Shown in pieces: positions 1 to 6,578 of a DNA stretch of 6,602 nt. Position 1 is the first letter of the stretch, and every line of letters starts with the position of its first letter. The DNA comes from an uncultured Cetobacterium sp. GTDB taxonomy: Bacteria > Fusobacteriota > Fusobacteriia > Fusobacteriales > Fusobacteriaceae. Position numbers and translations under genes: made by a program. The notes under the pieces are model-generated. The model was not told where the DNA came from. It made no database searches and worked only from the letters and a program-made list of their open reading frames with translations. The DNA lies in the NCBI GenBank assembly GCA_900766645.1, contig CAAFWD010000056.1, positions 1-6,602 of the forward strand. Direction: 5' to 3'.

Positions 1-46
1 ATGCTTCAAAAAAAATATTTTGAATAAAACTTAAATTATTTTCCAT
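1..46 (-). CDS. 5' end of an unidentified gene, cut by the window edge
   Basis: An ATG at 46-44 opens a frame that continues to the left edge without a stop, giving MENNLSFIQNIFFEA, 15 codons. A ribosome binding site (AGGAGA on the minus strand, 58-53) sits 6 bases upstream of the ATG and directly follows the TAA of the flavin oxidoreductase gene (60-58), sharing a base with it. This tight coupling indicates the gene is the next member of the same operon, after the M3 peptidase and the oxidoreductase. Fifteen residues are too few to assign a family, and I do not recognise the product. The reading as a real gene start rests on the binding site, spacing and open frame only. Confidence 0.6.
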   Translation of the reverse strand, partial: MENNLSFIQNIFFEA

Positions 47-57
47 AGATGTTCTCC

Positions 58-1005
58 TTATTTAGAATTTCTTTTTATAAAACTTTCTTTAGCATCTTTT
101 ATCCAGAATGGTTTACCAATCATTCCACGACCAATAGCCACAAGATCCAAGAGATTATTTTCTATTAGATAACTGGCTTCCTCTTCACTTTTAATTTTTC
201 TAACTCCAATGACAGGAATAGAAATATGTTTTTTTATTTCTATTCCCATATATATAACCCAGTCAAATTTAAAATCTGAAGGGATTGGAATTTTTGCTTG
301 AGATTTAAAAGATGGATCAGCTATTCCGCTAGATACGTGTATTATATCTACTCCAATATGTTCTAAATGCTTTGCGATTTTAATACCATCTTCAAGAGTG
401 GGCTCATTACCTCCCATTCTATAACTTAGAATAAAATTATCATCAAAAAGATGTTTTGTTCTTTTAATCAATTCATCTACAAAATACATTCTGTTTTCAA
501 AAGTTCCACCATATTTATCTATTCTTTGATTTTCCAATTTAGAACTTAGTTGAGAAAGTAGATATCCGTGAGCTCCATGTATTTCTATTCCATCAAAGCC
601 ACAGATTTTAGCTCTGGAAAAAGCAGCGATAAATTGTTCTAAAATTTCATCTATTTTTTCTTCAGTGATAGAATTTAAATTATTTAGAAATCCAGCGTGA
701 TGAATTTGAATAAGAGTGGGACAGTTATAAAGTTTTGAATTAGCAGCAATTTTACTTAATCCATCTATAAAGGAATCATCCCAAATACCTAGCTGATTAT
801 CTCTTAATTTACCATTCGGATCTACACAAGAAGCTTCTACAATTATCATTCCGACTCCATTTTTAGCTAGAGCTTCATACCACTCAATAAGAGTTTCAGT
901 TACATATCCATCATCTTTAATCATAGAAAATCGCACCATAGGAGGAACGACAACTCTATTATTTAAAGTGATATTTTTTATTTTTAAAGGTGTAAAAAGA
1001 TTCAA
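58..1005 (-). CDS. NADH:flavin oxidoreductase, Old Yellow Enzyme family (single TIM-barrel domain)
   Basis: This 315-residue protein is a cytosolic FMN-dependent ene-reductase-like TIM barrel. Visible family features are the N-terminal LFTPLKIKN...NRVVVPPM (residues 3-23), QIHHAG (100-105), FDGIEIHGAHGYLLSQ (137-152, the HxxH pair being H143 and H146), NQRIDKYGGTFENR (159-172), and the FMN-phosphate-binding GRGMIGKPFW near residues 292-301. It lacks the C-terminal FAD/NADH and iron-sulfur part of the larger 2,4-dienoyl-CoA reductase-type members. After HHAG the usual long substrate-loop region is very short before the next helix (TEEKIDEILEQF). At the YqjM Cys26/Tyr28 positions it seems to have V24 and F26. 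The start is TTG at 1005-1003, 7 bases from AGGAGGG; the family N-terminus begins exactly there. It follows the M3 peptidase by 44 bases with no clear terminator, so cotranscription is likely. The electron acceptor substrate cannot be told from sequence. Confidence 0.9.
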   Translation of the reverse strand: MNLFTPLKIKNITLNNRVVVPPMVRFSMIKDDGYVTETLIEWYEALAKNGVGMIIVEASCVDPNGKLRDNQLGIWDDSFIDGLSKIAANSKLYNCPTLIQIHHAGFLNNLNSITEEKIDEILEQFIAAFSRAKICGFDGIEIHGAHGYLLSQLSSKLENQRIDKYGGTFENRMYFVDELIKRTKHLFDDNFILSYRMGGNEPTLEDGIKIAKHLEHIGVDIIHVSSGIADPSFKSQAKIPIPSDFKFDWVIYMGIEIKKHISIPVIGVRKIKSEEEASYLIENNLLDLVAIGRGMIGKPFWIKDAKESFIKRNSK

Positions 1006-1049
1006 TACACAACCCTCCTAATAGTCCTATAATTTATAAAAATATAAAA

Positions 1050-2744
1050 TTATAATTTTTTGTCATCTATTTTTTCTAAAAATTCAATAATAGGAGACAC
1101 AACATTTTTAATACATCCATTTTCAAAAGGAGAGTTTAAATTAGCATGTTCTAAAAGACCTAAAAATGGCTTTGTTCCACCAATATTACATAAATTAACA
1201 TAGTCTTTCCACGCTTCATCTCTATTTTCTTTCATTTTTTTCCAGAATTGAAGTGCACATATTTGAGCTAAAGTATAATCTATATAGTAGAAAGGAACTT
1301 CAAATATATGCGCTTGTTGGAACCACCATCCACCATTTTCTAAGAAAGGATTTTCAGAGTAATCTGAGTGAGGTTTATATACTTTTTCTAAAGATCTCCA
1401 CATCTCTTTTCTTTCCTTAGGTGTGGCATTAGGGTTTTCATAAACATAATGTTGGAAATGGTCAACTAAAACACCATAAGGAATAAATTTAATTGCTCCT
1501 CCAAGATGAGAGAAGAAATATTTTTCAGTATCTTCTTTAAAGAAGTTTTCCATCCAGTTCCAAGCAAAAAATTCCATACTCATAGAATGGATTTCAGCAC
1601 TTTCATGGGTAGGCCAAAGTAGTTCAGGAATCTCTATCCATTTAGATCTAAAAACTTGAAAAGCATGTCCAGCTTCATGAGTTAAAACATCAACATCCCC
1701 ACTAGTTCCATTGAAGTTTGAAAATATAAAAGGAGACTTATAATCAGCAATAAATGTACAATATCCTCCTCCAGCTTTTCCTTTTTTAGTAGTAAGGTCC
1801 ATAAGATCGTTATTTATCATATAATCAATAAATTCACCCGTTTCTTTAGACATTTCATGATACATTTTTTTACCCTGTTCAATTATCCATTCAGGATTTC
1901 CTTTAGGAATAGGATTTCCAGTTAAAAATTCAAATTTCTCATCAAAATATTCTAAATTTTCAAGTTGCAATCTTTCTTTTTGTTTGTTATAAAGAGAGGT
2001 CGCTAAAGGAACAAGATGATCTACAACTTGCTTTCTAAAAATAGAAACCATTTTAGAGTTATAATCTATTCTGTTCATTCTTATATATCCAAGTTCAACA
2101 AAGTTATTAAACCCAAGTTTTTTAGCAATTCTATCTCTAACTTTTACAAGATTGTCATAGATAGTATCGAAAGATTCTTCATTTTGCATAAAGAAAGAAT
2201 ATTTAGCCTCTTGGGCTCTTTTTCTTGTCATTCTATCTTTTGATGTTATAAAAGGTGTCATTCCTGATAGGTTTCTTTCCTCCCCATCAAATAAGATACG
2301 AGCTGATGCCAAAAGTTTTACATATTTAGAAACTTCTTTATTTTCATCTTGAAGATCTCCAATTATCTCAGGAGAAAATGATTTTAAACTATACTCCATT
2401 AGTTTAAAGAACTGTTCTCCTAACTCACACTTTAATTTTTCTAAATTTTTAGAGTTTAAAATTGCTTTGTAAAAATTAGTATCTAGTTCTTGATATAGTG
2501 GAGATATTTCATCCCAATAGTTTTTTTCGTCATCATAAAACTTATCCTCAGTATTAATAGTATGTCTAATATGTGCAATATTTGCCATAGTATCAATATT
2601 ATTTCTAATTTTATTGATTTTTTTTATTATTTCTAACTCTGTTTCAAAAGATGAATTGTCATTAATTTGATTTAATAGGTTCTCAAATTCATTTTTATTG
2701 CTTTGAAAATCGGGTCTAATATATTTATGTTCTGAAAATTTCAT
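1050..2744 (-). CDS. M3 family zinc oligoendopeptidase
   Basis: This 564-residue cytosolic metallopeptidase probably cleaves short peptides (oligopeptide turnover). The zinc site is seen as HEAGH at residues 356-360 within LTHEAGHAF, with the third ligand most likely E384 in the following helix (HESAEIHSMSMEFF, 380-393), 24 residues on, as is usual for the family. The substrate-side region HIFEVPFYYIDYTLAQ (479-494) is also typical of M3 enzymes. The N-terminal half (about 1-200) is helical and charged, and there is no signal peptide. Length and motif style fit the short M3 group related to, but distinct from, classical PepF, so I give no symbol. The ATG start lies 7 bases from a perfect AGGAGG (2757-2752). 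A good promoter lies upstream (2775-2803), making this the first gene of a unit that continues into the flavin oxidoreductase. It is divergent from the small secreted protein gene. It is intact, with no missing catalytic residue. Confidence 0.95.
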   Translation of the reverse strand: MKFSEHKYIRPDFQSNKNEFENLLNQINDNSSFETELEIIKKINKIRNNIDTMANIAHIRHTINTEDKFYDDEKNYWDEISPLYQELDTNFYKAILNSKNLEKLKCELGEQFFKLMEYSLKSFSPEIIGDLQDENKEVSKYVKLLASARILFDGEERNLSGMTPFITSKDRMTRKRAQEAKYSFFMQNEESFDTIYDNLVKVRDRIAKKLGFNNFVELGYIRMNRIDYNSKMVSIFRKQVVDHLVPLATSLYNKQKERLQLENLEYFDEKFEFLTGNPIPKGNPEWIIEQGKKMYHEMSKETGEFIDYMINNDLMDLTTKKGKAGGGYCTFIADYKSPFIFSNFNGTSGDVDVLTHEAGHAFQVFRSKWIEIPELLWPTHESAEIHSMSMEFFAWNWMENFFKEDTEKYFFSHLGGAIKFIPYGVLVDHFQHYVYENPNATPKERKEMWRSLEKVYKPHSDYSENPFLENGGWWFQQAHIFEVPFYYIDYTLAQICALQFWKKMKENRDEAWKDYVNLCNIGGTKPFLGLLEHANLNSPFENGCIKNVVSPIIEFLEKIDDKKL

Positions 2745-2774
2745 TTATAAACCTCCTAAATTATAGTATGTTAT

Positions 2775-2803
2775 ATTATAGTTCATGAAATAAAATACAT
2801 CAA
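2775..2803 (-). promoter_or_regulatory. Predicted sigma70-type promoter of the M3 peptidase operon
   Basis: On the minus strand a TTGATG -35 box (2803-2798) is separated by exactly 17 bases from a consensus TATAAT -10 box (2780-2775). Transcription would begin about 2768, leaving a short leader with AGGAGG at 2757-2752 and the ATG at 2744. Spacing and -10 match are good. AT-rich DNA produces chance -10 boxes, so the call leans on the -35 and the position. Confidence 0.6.
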
Positions 2804-2830
2804 TATGTTGTTTTTAAAAAAAGTATAAAA

Positions 2831-2839
2831 TGTTATAAT
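2831..2839 (+). promoter_or_regulatory. Predicted extended -10 promoter of the small secreted protein gene
   Basis: TGTTATAAT contains a perfect TATAAT (2834-2839) preceded by TGn, the extended -10 pattern that can work with a weak -35. No good -35 is seen at 17 bases; a TTGTTT at 2808-2813 is 20 bases away. Transcription would start around 2846, about 35 bases before the TTG start. It is back to back with the M3 promoter in the same 135-base gap. Confidence 0.5.
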
Positions 2840-2879
2840 AATTTGAAACAGATAATAATGAACTAATAGGGAGGAAAGT

Positions 2880-3176
2880 TTGAAAAAGATACTTATTTTT
2901 TTAGCAGTAACAACAATGGGATTTAGTCAAGTTCCTAAAGATATATCAACAAATATAGAAAAATGGGTGGAGGAAACATATCCAGTAGAGTCTTTTGGGC
3001 AAGAAGAAAATAGTAAGTATTTACAAGAGGAGATACAAGCTTATCAATGGATTAAAAAAAATATTAGAAAAGATAGATATAATCAATTGGCAAGAACATA
3101 CAAACCAAATAAAATTGGATATAGTTTGGTAAAAAAAATTTATATAGTAGAAGAAACAAACAAAAAAAAGGGATAA
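2880..3176 (+). CDS. Small secreted protein of unknown function
   Basis: This is a 98-residue protein I do not recognise. Residues 2-3 are KK, 4-15 form a hydrophobic segment (ILIFLAVTTMGF), and a signal peptidase I site is plausible after S16 (GFS|QVPKD), so the mature product of about 82 residues should be exported to the periplasm or surface. There is no cysteine, so it is not a lipoprotein, and there is no second membrane segment. The mature part is highly charged: acidic in the first half (EEENSKY-like region 38-52), with a likely amphipathic helix around 44-72 (YLQEEIQAYQWIKKNIRKDRYNQ), then lysine-rich to the C-terminus. The start is TTG at 2880, 5 bases from a strong GGGAGG (2869-2874), and the signal peptide begins exactly there, which supports both start and gene. 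It has its own promoter and ends inside the terminator at 3163-3189, so it is monocistronic. Confidence 0.8.
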   Translation: MKKILIFLAVTTMGFSQVPKDISTNIEKWVEETYPVESFGQEENSKYLQEEIQAYQWIKKNIRKDRYNQLARTYKPNKIGYSLVKKIYIVEETNKKKG

Positions 3177-3189
3177 TACCCCTTTTTTT
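3163..3189. terminator. Bidirectional rho-independent terminator between convergent genes
   Basis: Seven A then GGG (3163-3172) pairs with CCC then seven T (3180-3189), giving a 10-bp stem with a 7-base loop (ATAATAC, 3173-3179). The T run serves the plus-strand small protein gene, and the A run reads as a U tract for the minus-strand HAD gene. The TAA of the small protein (3174-3176) lies in the loop, and the TAA of the HAD gene (3190-3188) overlaps the stem edge, so both coding regions run into the hairpin. The GC core is only 3 bp, which is usual for such AT-rich genomes. Confidence 0.8.
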
Positions 3190-3979
3190 ATTTTAAATCA
3201 AAAACATCAGAGAGATATATAGCAACAGCATTTTCATCGTTTGTTAATGAATGAGATTCAAATTCAGATTTAAGATCATTATATCCATTGGCCATAACAA
3301 TTCCTTTTCCTGCAACTTTTAACATTTCATAGTCATTGAAAGCATCACCGAAAGCTAAAGTTTCTTCAAGATTTATATTTTTTAGTTGAGCTAAAAATTC
3401 TAAAGCAATCCCTTTAGAACTTTCATAATGGACAATATCTAAAAAATAATCTTGAGAAATAAAAGATTTAATTTCTTTAACATCGCCCAACTCTTTGGTA
3501 AACTCTTCTAAAATATTATGATTTTTATTAAGAATTACAATTTTTTCAAATGAAAACTTCTCTATATTATCAGAAGTAACTTCAATGGCATTCTCAGGAG
3601 GATTAAGTAAAAATTCACGACTTTCATCAATTCTTCCTTGGTCAATAAAAATTTTATCTTCATAACTAGCAAAAAAAATACTATCAGTATTTTTAATTTT
3701 TTCATAAATATTTCGAGCTACCTTTTTGTCTATTAATTTCTGAAAAATAAGATTTCCATGAGCATCATAGATACTAGCTCCATTATTGCAAATAATTTCA
3801 GTTTTTAAATTTAAAATATCCGCTATTTTTTTAGCACCCTTATAACTTCTACCTGTTGCTATTACAAATTCAATCCCTTTTTCTTGAATTTGATCAATAA
3901 CTTTTTTTGTAAATGATGAAATATTCTTATTACTATCAACTAAGGTACCGTCAAGATCTGATATAATTAATTTATACAT
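3188..3979 (-). CDS. Cof-type HAD-IIB family phosphatase
   Basis: This 263-residue cytosolic hydrolase belongs to the haloacid dehalogenase superfamily, probably a phosphatase for sugar phosphates or other small phosphorylated metabolites. All four catalytic motifs are visible: DLDGT with nucleophile D8 and acid/base D10; ATGR (41-44) for motif II; K189 in SSKGIAL for motif III; and GDAFND (211-216), the Mg-binding motif IV. The segment between about 80 and 185 is the type IIB cap. The C-terminal GIVMANG...SLTNDENAVAIYL follows the Cof pattern. Length is normal for the family. The ATG at 3979-3977 lies 5 bases from GGGAG (3989-3985), which sits in the 11-base gap (3980-3990) after the sirtuin stop, so it is the second gene of a two-gene unit. 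Substrate is not predictable from sequence; a functional link to the sirtuin is only suggested by the operon. Confidence 0.93.
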   Translation of the reverse strand: MYKLIISDLDGTLVDSNKNISSFTKKVIDQIQEKGIEFVIATGRSYKGAKKIADILNLKTEIICNNGASIYDAHGNLIFQKLIDKKVARNIYEKIKNTDSIFFASYEDKIFIDQGRIDESREFLLNPPENAIEVTSDNIEKFSFEKIVILNKNHNILEEFTKELGDVKEIKSFISQDYFLDIVHYESSKGIALEFLAQLKNINLEETLAFGDAFNDYEMLKVAGKGIVMANGYNDLKSEFESHSLTNDENAVAIYLSDVFDLK

Positions 3980-3990
3980 AGCATCTCCCT

Positions 3991-4698
3991 TTATATGTAT
4001 TTTGCAAGATCATCAAAAGTTTTTTCAAAATCTCCTCTAAGAACAACTGTCGCTCTTTGATCATATGTTGTTTCAGATTCATTTACAATAATTAAATATT
4101 TACCTTTAAAATAATTTAAATAATACGCAGCAGGATATACAACAAGACTAGTTCCAGCTACGATTAAAGTTTCAGCATTTTCAATATATTTAATAGCTTT
4201 ATTAACTACATCCTCATTTAGCATCTCACCATAAAGAGTAACAGGAGGTCTAACTATTCCACCACACTCACAACTGAAAAGTTCATCTTTTTTTTCCCCA
4301 CAAGATAGACAGATAAAATGAGAAATAGTTCCGTGTAGTTCAACAACATTTTTTGATCCAGCTTTTTGATGAAGTTCATCGATATTTTGTGTAATTATAG
4401 CTTTTAATTTTCCCATCTCTTCTAATTTTTTTAAAGCAAAATGACCTTTATTAGGCTTGTAATTTTTAAAATTCATCTTCTCTTGTAAAAATTGATTGAA
4501 TATTTTTCGATTGTTCATAAAAAAATCTATATGCAAAATTTCTTCTGGATTATAACCATGAAATTTTGTATTATATATACCATCTTTTCCTCTAAAATCT
4601 TTTATTCCTGAATTAGTTGAAGTACCAGCCCCACCAAAGAAAACAATATTATTACTTTTTTTTATAATTTCAACAAAATGTTCAAAATTTTCATCCAT
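3991..4698 (-). CDS. Sir2-family NAD-dependent protein deacylase (sirtuin)
   Basis: This 235-residue cytosolic enzyme removes acetyl (or related acyl) groups from protein lysines, consuming NAD+ and yielding nicotinamide and O-acetyl-ADP-ribose. The NAD-binding motif GAGTSTNSGIKDFRG spans residues 23-37, TQNID is at 103-107, and the catalytic histidine is H122 in ELHG. A small zinc module follows, with C130/C133 (CLSC) and C143/C145 (CEC). RPPVTLYGE (150-158) and GTSLVVYPA (182-190) complete the fold. The stretch FRGKDGIYN resembles the Thermotoga-like class U group, and I do not see the Tyr/Arg pair that marks class III desuccinylases, so deacetylation is the likelier activity (inference). 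Such genes are often named cobB or srtN; orthology is not shown here. The start is ATG at 4698-4696, 6 bases from GGGAGG (4710-4705). It is first in a unit with the HAD gene and divergent from the GGDEF/EAL gene. Confidence 0.95.
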   Translation of the reverse strand: MDENFEHFVEIIKKSNNIVFFGGAGTSTNSGIKDFRGKDGIYNTKFHGYNPEEILHIDFFMNNRKIFNQFLQEKMNFKNYKPNKGHFALKKLEEMGKLKAIITQNIDELHQKAGSKNVVELHGTISHFICLSCGEKKDELFSCECGGIVRPPVTLYGEMLNEDVVNKAIKYIENAETLIVAGTSLVVYPAAYYLNYFKGKYLIIVNESETTYDQRATVVLRGDFEKTFDDLAKYI

Positions 4699-4729
4699 GA
4701 TTTTCCTCCCTGATTCTTTTAATAATAAT

Positions 4730-4759
4730 ATTATAATAGAAAAATAACTTCATTGTTAT
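4730..4759 (-). promoter_or_regulatory. Predicted promoter of the sirtuin-HAD unit
   Basis: On the minus strand a consensus TATAAT (4735-4730) lies 18 bases downstream of ATAACA (4759-4754), a 4-of-6 match to TTGACA. The start site would be near 4723, about 25 bases before the ATG and upstream of GGGAGG. The -35 touches the edge of the 22-bp palindrome at 4758-4779. The surrounding sequence is nearly all A and T, so the -35 is uncertain. Confidence 0.45.
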
Positions 4760-4779
4760 AATATTTTATAAAATATTAT
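4758..4779. repeat. Perfect 22-bp palindrome between divergent promoters
   Basis: The half-site ATAATATTTTA (4758-4768) is followed immediately by its exact reverse complement (4769-4779), with no spacer. It consists only of A and T, lies between the predicted promoters of the sirtuin unit (left) and the GGDEF/EAL gene (right), and is followed by a run of six C (4782-4787). No gene ends here from either side, so a terminator is not needed. A two-fold operator for a transcription factor is the simplest functional reading, but base composition raises the chance of an accidental palindrome. Confidence 0.45.
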
Positions 4780-4808
4780 TTCCCCCCTTTTTAATTTTGT
4801 GAAATTTG

Positions 4809-4817
4809 TGGTAAAAT
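4809..4817 (+). promoter_or_regulatory. Predicted extended -10 promoter of the GGDEF/EAL gene
   Basis: TGGTAAAAT combines a TGn element (4809-4811) with TAAAAT (4812-4817), a 5-of-6 match to TATAAT. Transcription would begin about 4824, giving a leader of about 20 bases with AAAAGGG (4831-4837) placed 6 bases before the ATG at 4844. No strong -35 is seen (TTTTAA at 4789-4794 is weak). If correct, this promoter rules out translation from the GTG at 4799. Confidence 0.5.
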
Positions 4818-4843
4818 GTACAAAAACAATAAAAGGGATGGAC

Positions 4844-6578
4844 ATGGATAAGTTACAAATTTTAATAGCATACAACAATATGAATTCCAAAACCGAATTG
4901 GAAGAGTTAAATTTAGAACTGTTAGAAGGATATAAATTTGAATTAAAAAAAGTTGGAGAGGAAAGATTAGATTATTCAAAGTATGATTTTGTATTAATGG
5001 ATTCTTATGAGGAAGAGATAGTAAATGAAATAAAACATAAAATTATACTAGCCATCGATTTTTTAAGAGGAGAAAGGCCTTCTGATTATATAAAATTAGG
5101 AATAGAAAACTTTCTATTAAAGCCATATTCTTTAAAAGAGATTCGCCTAAAATTAAATAAAATAAAAAATGAATCTATAAAAATGGCAGAGGCAGAAGAT
5201 AATAAGTTAAAGTTTTACACTTTATTAGATAATATCCCATATATGGCTTGGTTTAAAAATATTGAAAGTCAGTATATGGTTGTAAATAAAGAGTTTAAAG
5301 AACATTGTGGAAAAGATTATGAACTTATAAGAGGTAAGGGTGATAATTTTGTCTGGGATGGAATGATTGGTGAAAAGTGTAGGCTTTTTGACATTCAAGT
5401 AATGGAAGAGAGAAAGCAAATAGTTTTTGATGAAACAATTCCAGGAAGAAAAGGATATAAAGAGTTTAATATTTATAAAGTCCCAGTTATAGATAGCAAT
5501 AACTATGTTAAAGGGACAATGGGAATTGCTAAAGATATTACTGATTTAAAAAATAAAGATGTTAAATTTGATACCCTTTTAGAAAATATACCTTTTGGTG
5601 TATTTATAAAATCTTTAACTGGAGAGATAAAAAATGCTAATAGAGAATTTTTAAGAATGACAAAATTTCAAGAGTGTGATCTTGGATTTATCAAAGAGGA
5701 AGATTTTTTAGGAACATTTTATAAAAAACAGATTGAAATAGAAGATAAACAAATTACAAAAAAAAGAGAAAAAATAAATTTAATTAGAGTCTTGGATGAA
5801 TATAATGATAAGAAAATAATTGAATTTCATAAAGTCCCTTTTGTAGATATTTCAGGAGAGGTAAGCGGAATAATGTGTATTATGAGAGATATAACTGAAA
5901 TGAAAAATCAAGAGGAGCAAATAAAAAGATTAGCATACACAGACTCCTTAACAGGTCTTTCTAATAGAAGAGGAATGTATTCTTATATAGAAGAGGTTCT
6001 AAAAGAAGAAGAATCTGATATAACTATAATGTTTATAGATTTAGATAATTTTAAGCAGTTAAATGATGTATTTGGACACCTATATGGTGATGGTGTTTTA
6101 ATGGAATTTTCAAAATGCTTAAAGAAAATATGCCCAGATGGTTTTGTTTCAAGAATAGGTGGAGATGAATTTATAATTCTTTGGCCTAAAAAATTAGATA
6201 AGGATATTATGATTGAAATTGGAGATTCTATAATAGATATATTTACAAATAAAAACCACAAAAATAAATTTAATAGAATTTCAGCAAGTATTGGAATAGT
6301 AAGTGGAAATATTGGAGAAGAAAGTATTGATAGTTTTCTTTTAAAAGGAGATTTAGCTCTATATAAAGCTAAAGATCAAGGTAAAAATCAATATGTATTT
6401 TATAATAAAGCTTTAGAAAAAAAGAGATGTTTAAATGAAGAGATTGAAAATGATCTTAGAATGGCTTTAGAAAAAAATGAGCTAATGCTACATTACCAGC
6501 CGCAGTACAGTACGAGCAGAGAGTTAATTGGGTTTGAGGCATTATTAAGATGGGATAACGATAAATATAGATCAGTTC
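4844..6578 (+). CDS. Cyclic-di-GMP signalling protein: degenerate receiver, two PAS, GGDEF and partial EAL domain (3' end missing)
   Basis: With M1 at 4844, 578 genuine codons are present. Residues about 1-108 resemble a response-regulator receiver: D53 (FVLMDS) fits the phosphoacceptor and K93-P94 (LLKPYS) is conserved, but the acidic pair after strand 1 is replaced (ILIAYNN). Two PAS domains follow, about 121-235 and 241-355, each ending in a DIT-type strand (AKDITDLK, MRDITEMK). The GGDEF domain (about 360-522) has TDSLTGLSNRR, DLDNFKQLND (D399, N407, D408) and an intact GGDEF at 439-443 (bases 6158-6172), so diguanylate cyclase activity is likely. The RxxD inhibitory site is absent. An EAL phosphodiesterase domain starts near 535 with LHYQPQY and GFEALLRW (EAL 565-567), then breaks off. 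No membrane segment is present, so it is a cytosolic sensor. ATG 4844 is preferred over GTG 4799 and ATG 4838 because AAAAGGG lies 6 bases upstream. The apparent ending QIGRAHV-stop is adapter sequence. Confidence 0.9.

Noticed and set aside
1046..1059. 14-bp A/T palindrome (AAAATTATAATTTT) overlapping the M3 peptidase stop, considered as a terminator.
   Set aside because: It is A/T only with no GC core and no proper loop, so it is unlikely to stop transcription; the gap to the next gene is short and carries a ribosome binding site. The minus-strand TATAAT within it (1054-1049) lacks a convincing -35, so I did not call a promoter either.
2016..2243. Plus-strand open frame of 75 codons inside the M3 peptidase gene.
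   Set aside because: It is antisense to a well-supported gene, has no ribosome binding site or recognisable protein features, and is a by-product of AT-rich codons.
4782..4790. Run of six C followed by T's next to the palindrome, considered as part of a terminator or regulatory RNA.
   Set aside because: No matching G run is nearby to form a stem and no transcript needs to end there; it is noted only as a landmark.
4799..4843. GTG at 4799 as the start of the GGDEF/EAL gene, adding 15 residues (MKFVVKC...).
   Set aside because: No ribosome binding site precedes it, and the predicted extended -10 promoter (4809-4817) lies inside the added segment. The ATG at 4844 has AAAAGGG at 6 bases, and the receiver-like domain begins right there.
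4791..4979. Minus-strand open frame of 62 codons with hydrophobic residues, over the start of the GGDEF/EAL gene.
   Set aside because: Its hydrophobic look comes from reading Lys/Asp/Glu-rich codons in antisense; it overlaps the promoter and coding start of a real gene.
5225..5419. Minus-strand open frame of 64 codons within the first PAS domain.
   Set aside because: It is antisense to conserved coding sequence and has no start-site signal.
5983..6261. Minus-strand open frame of 92 codons within the GGDEF domain.
   Set aside because: It is the mirror of a highly conserved domain, with low-complexity Ile/Ser-rich translation and no ribosome binding site.
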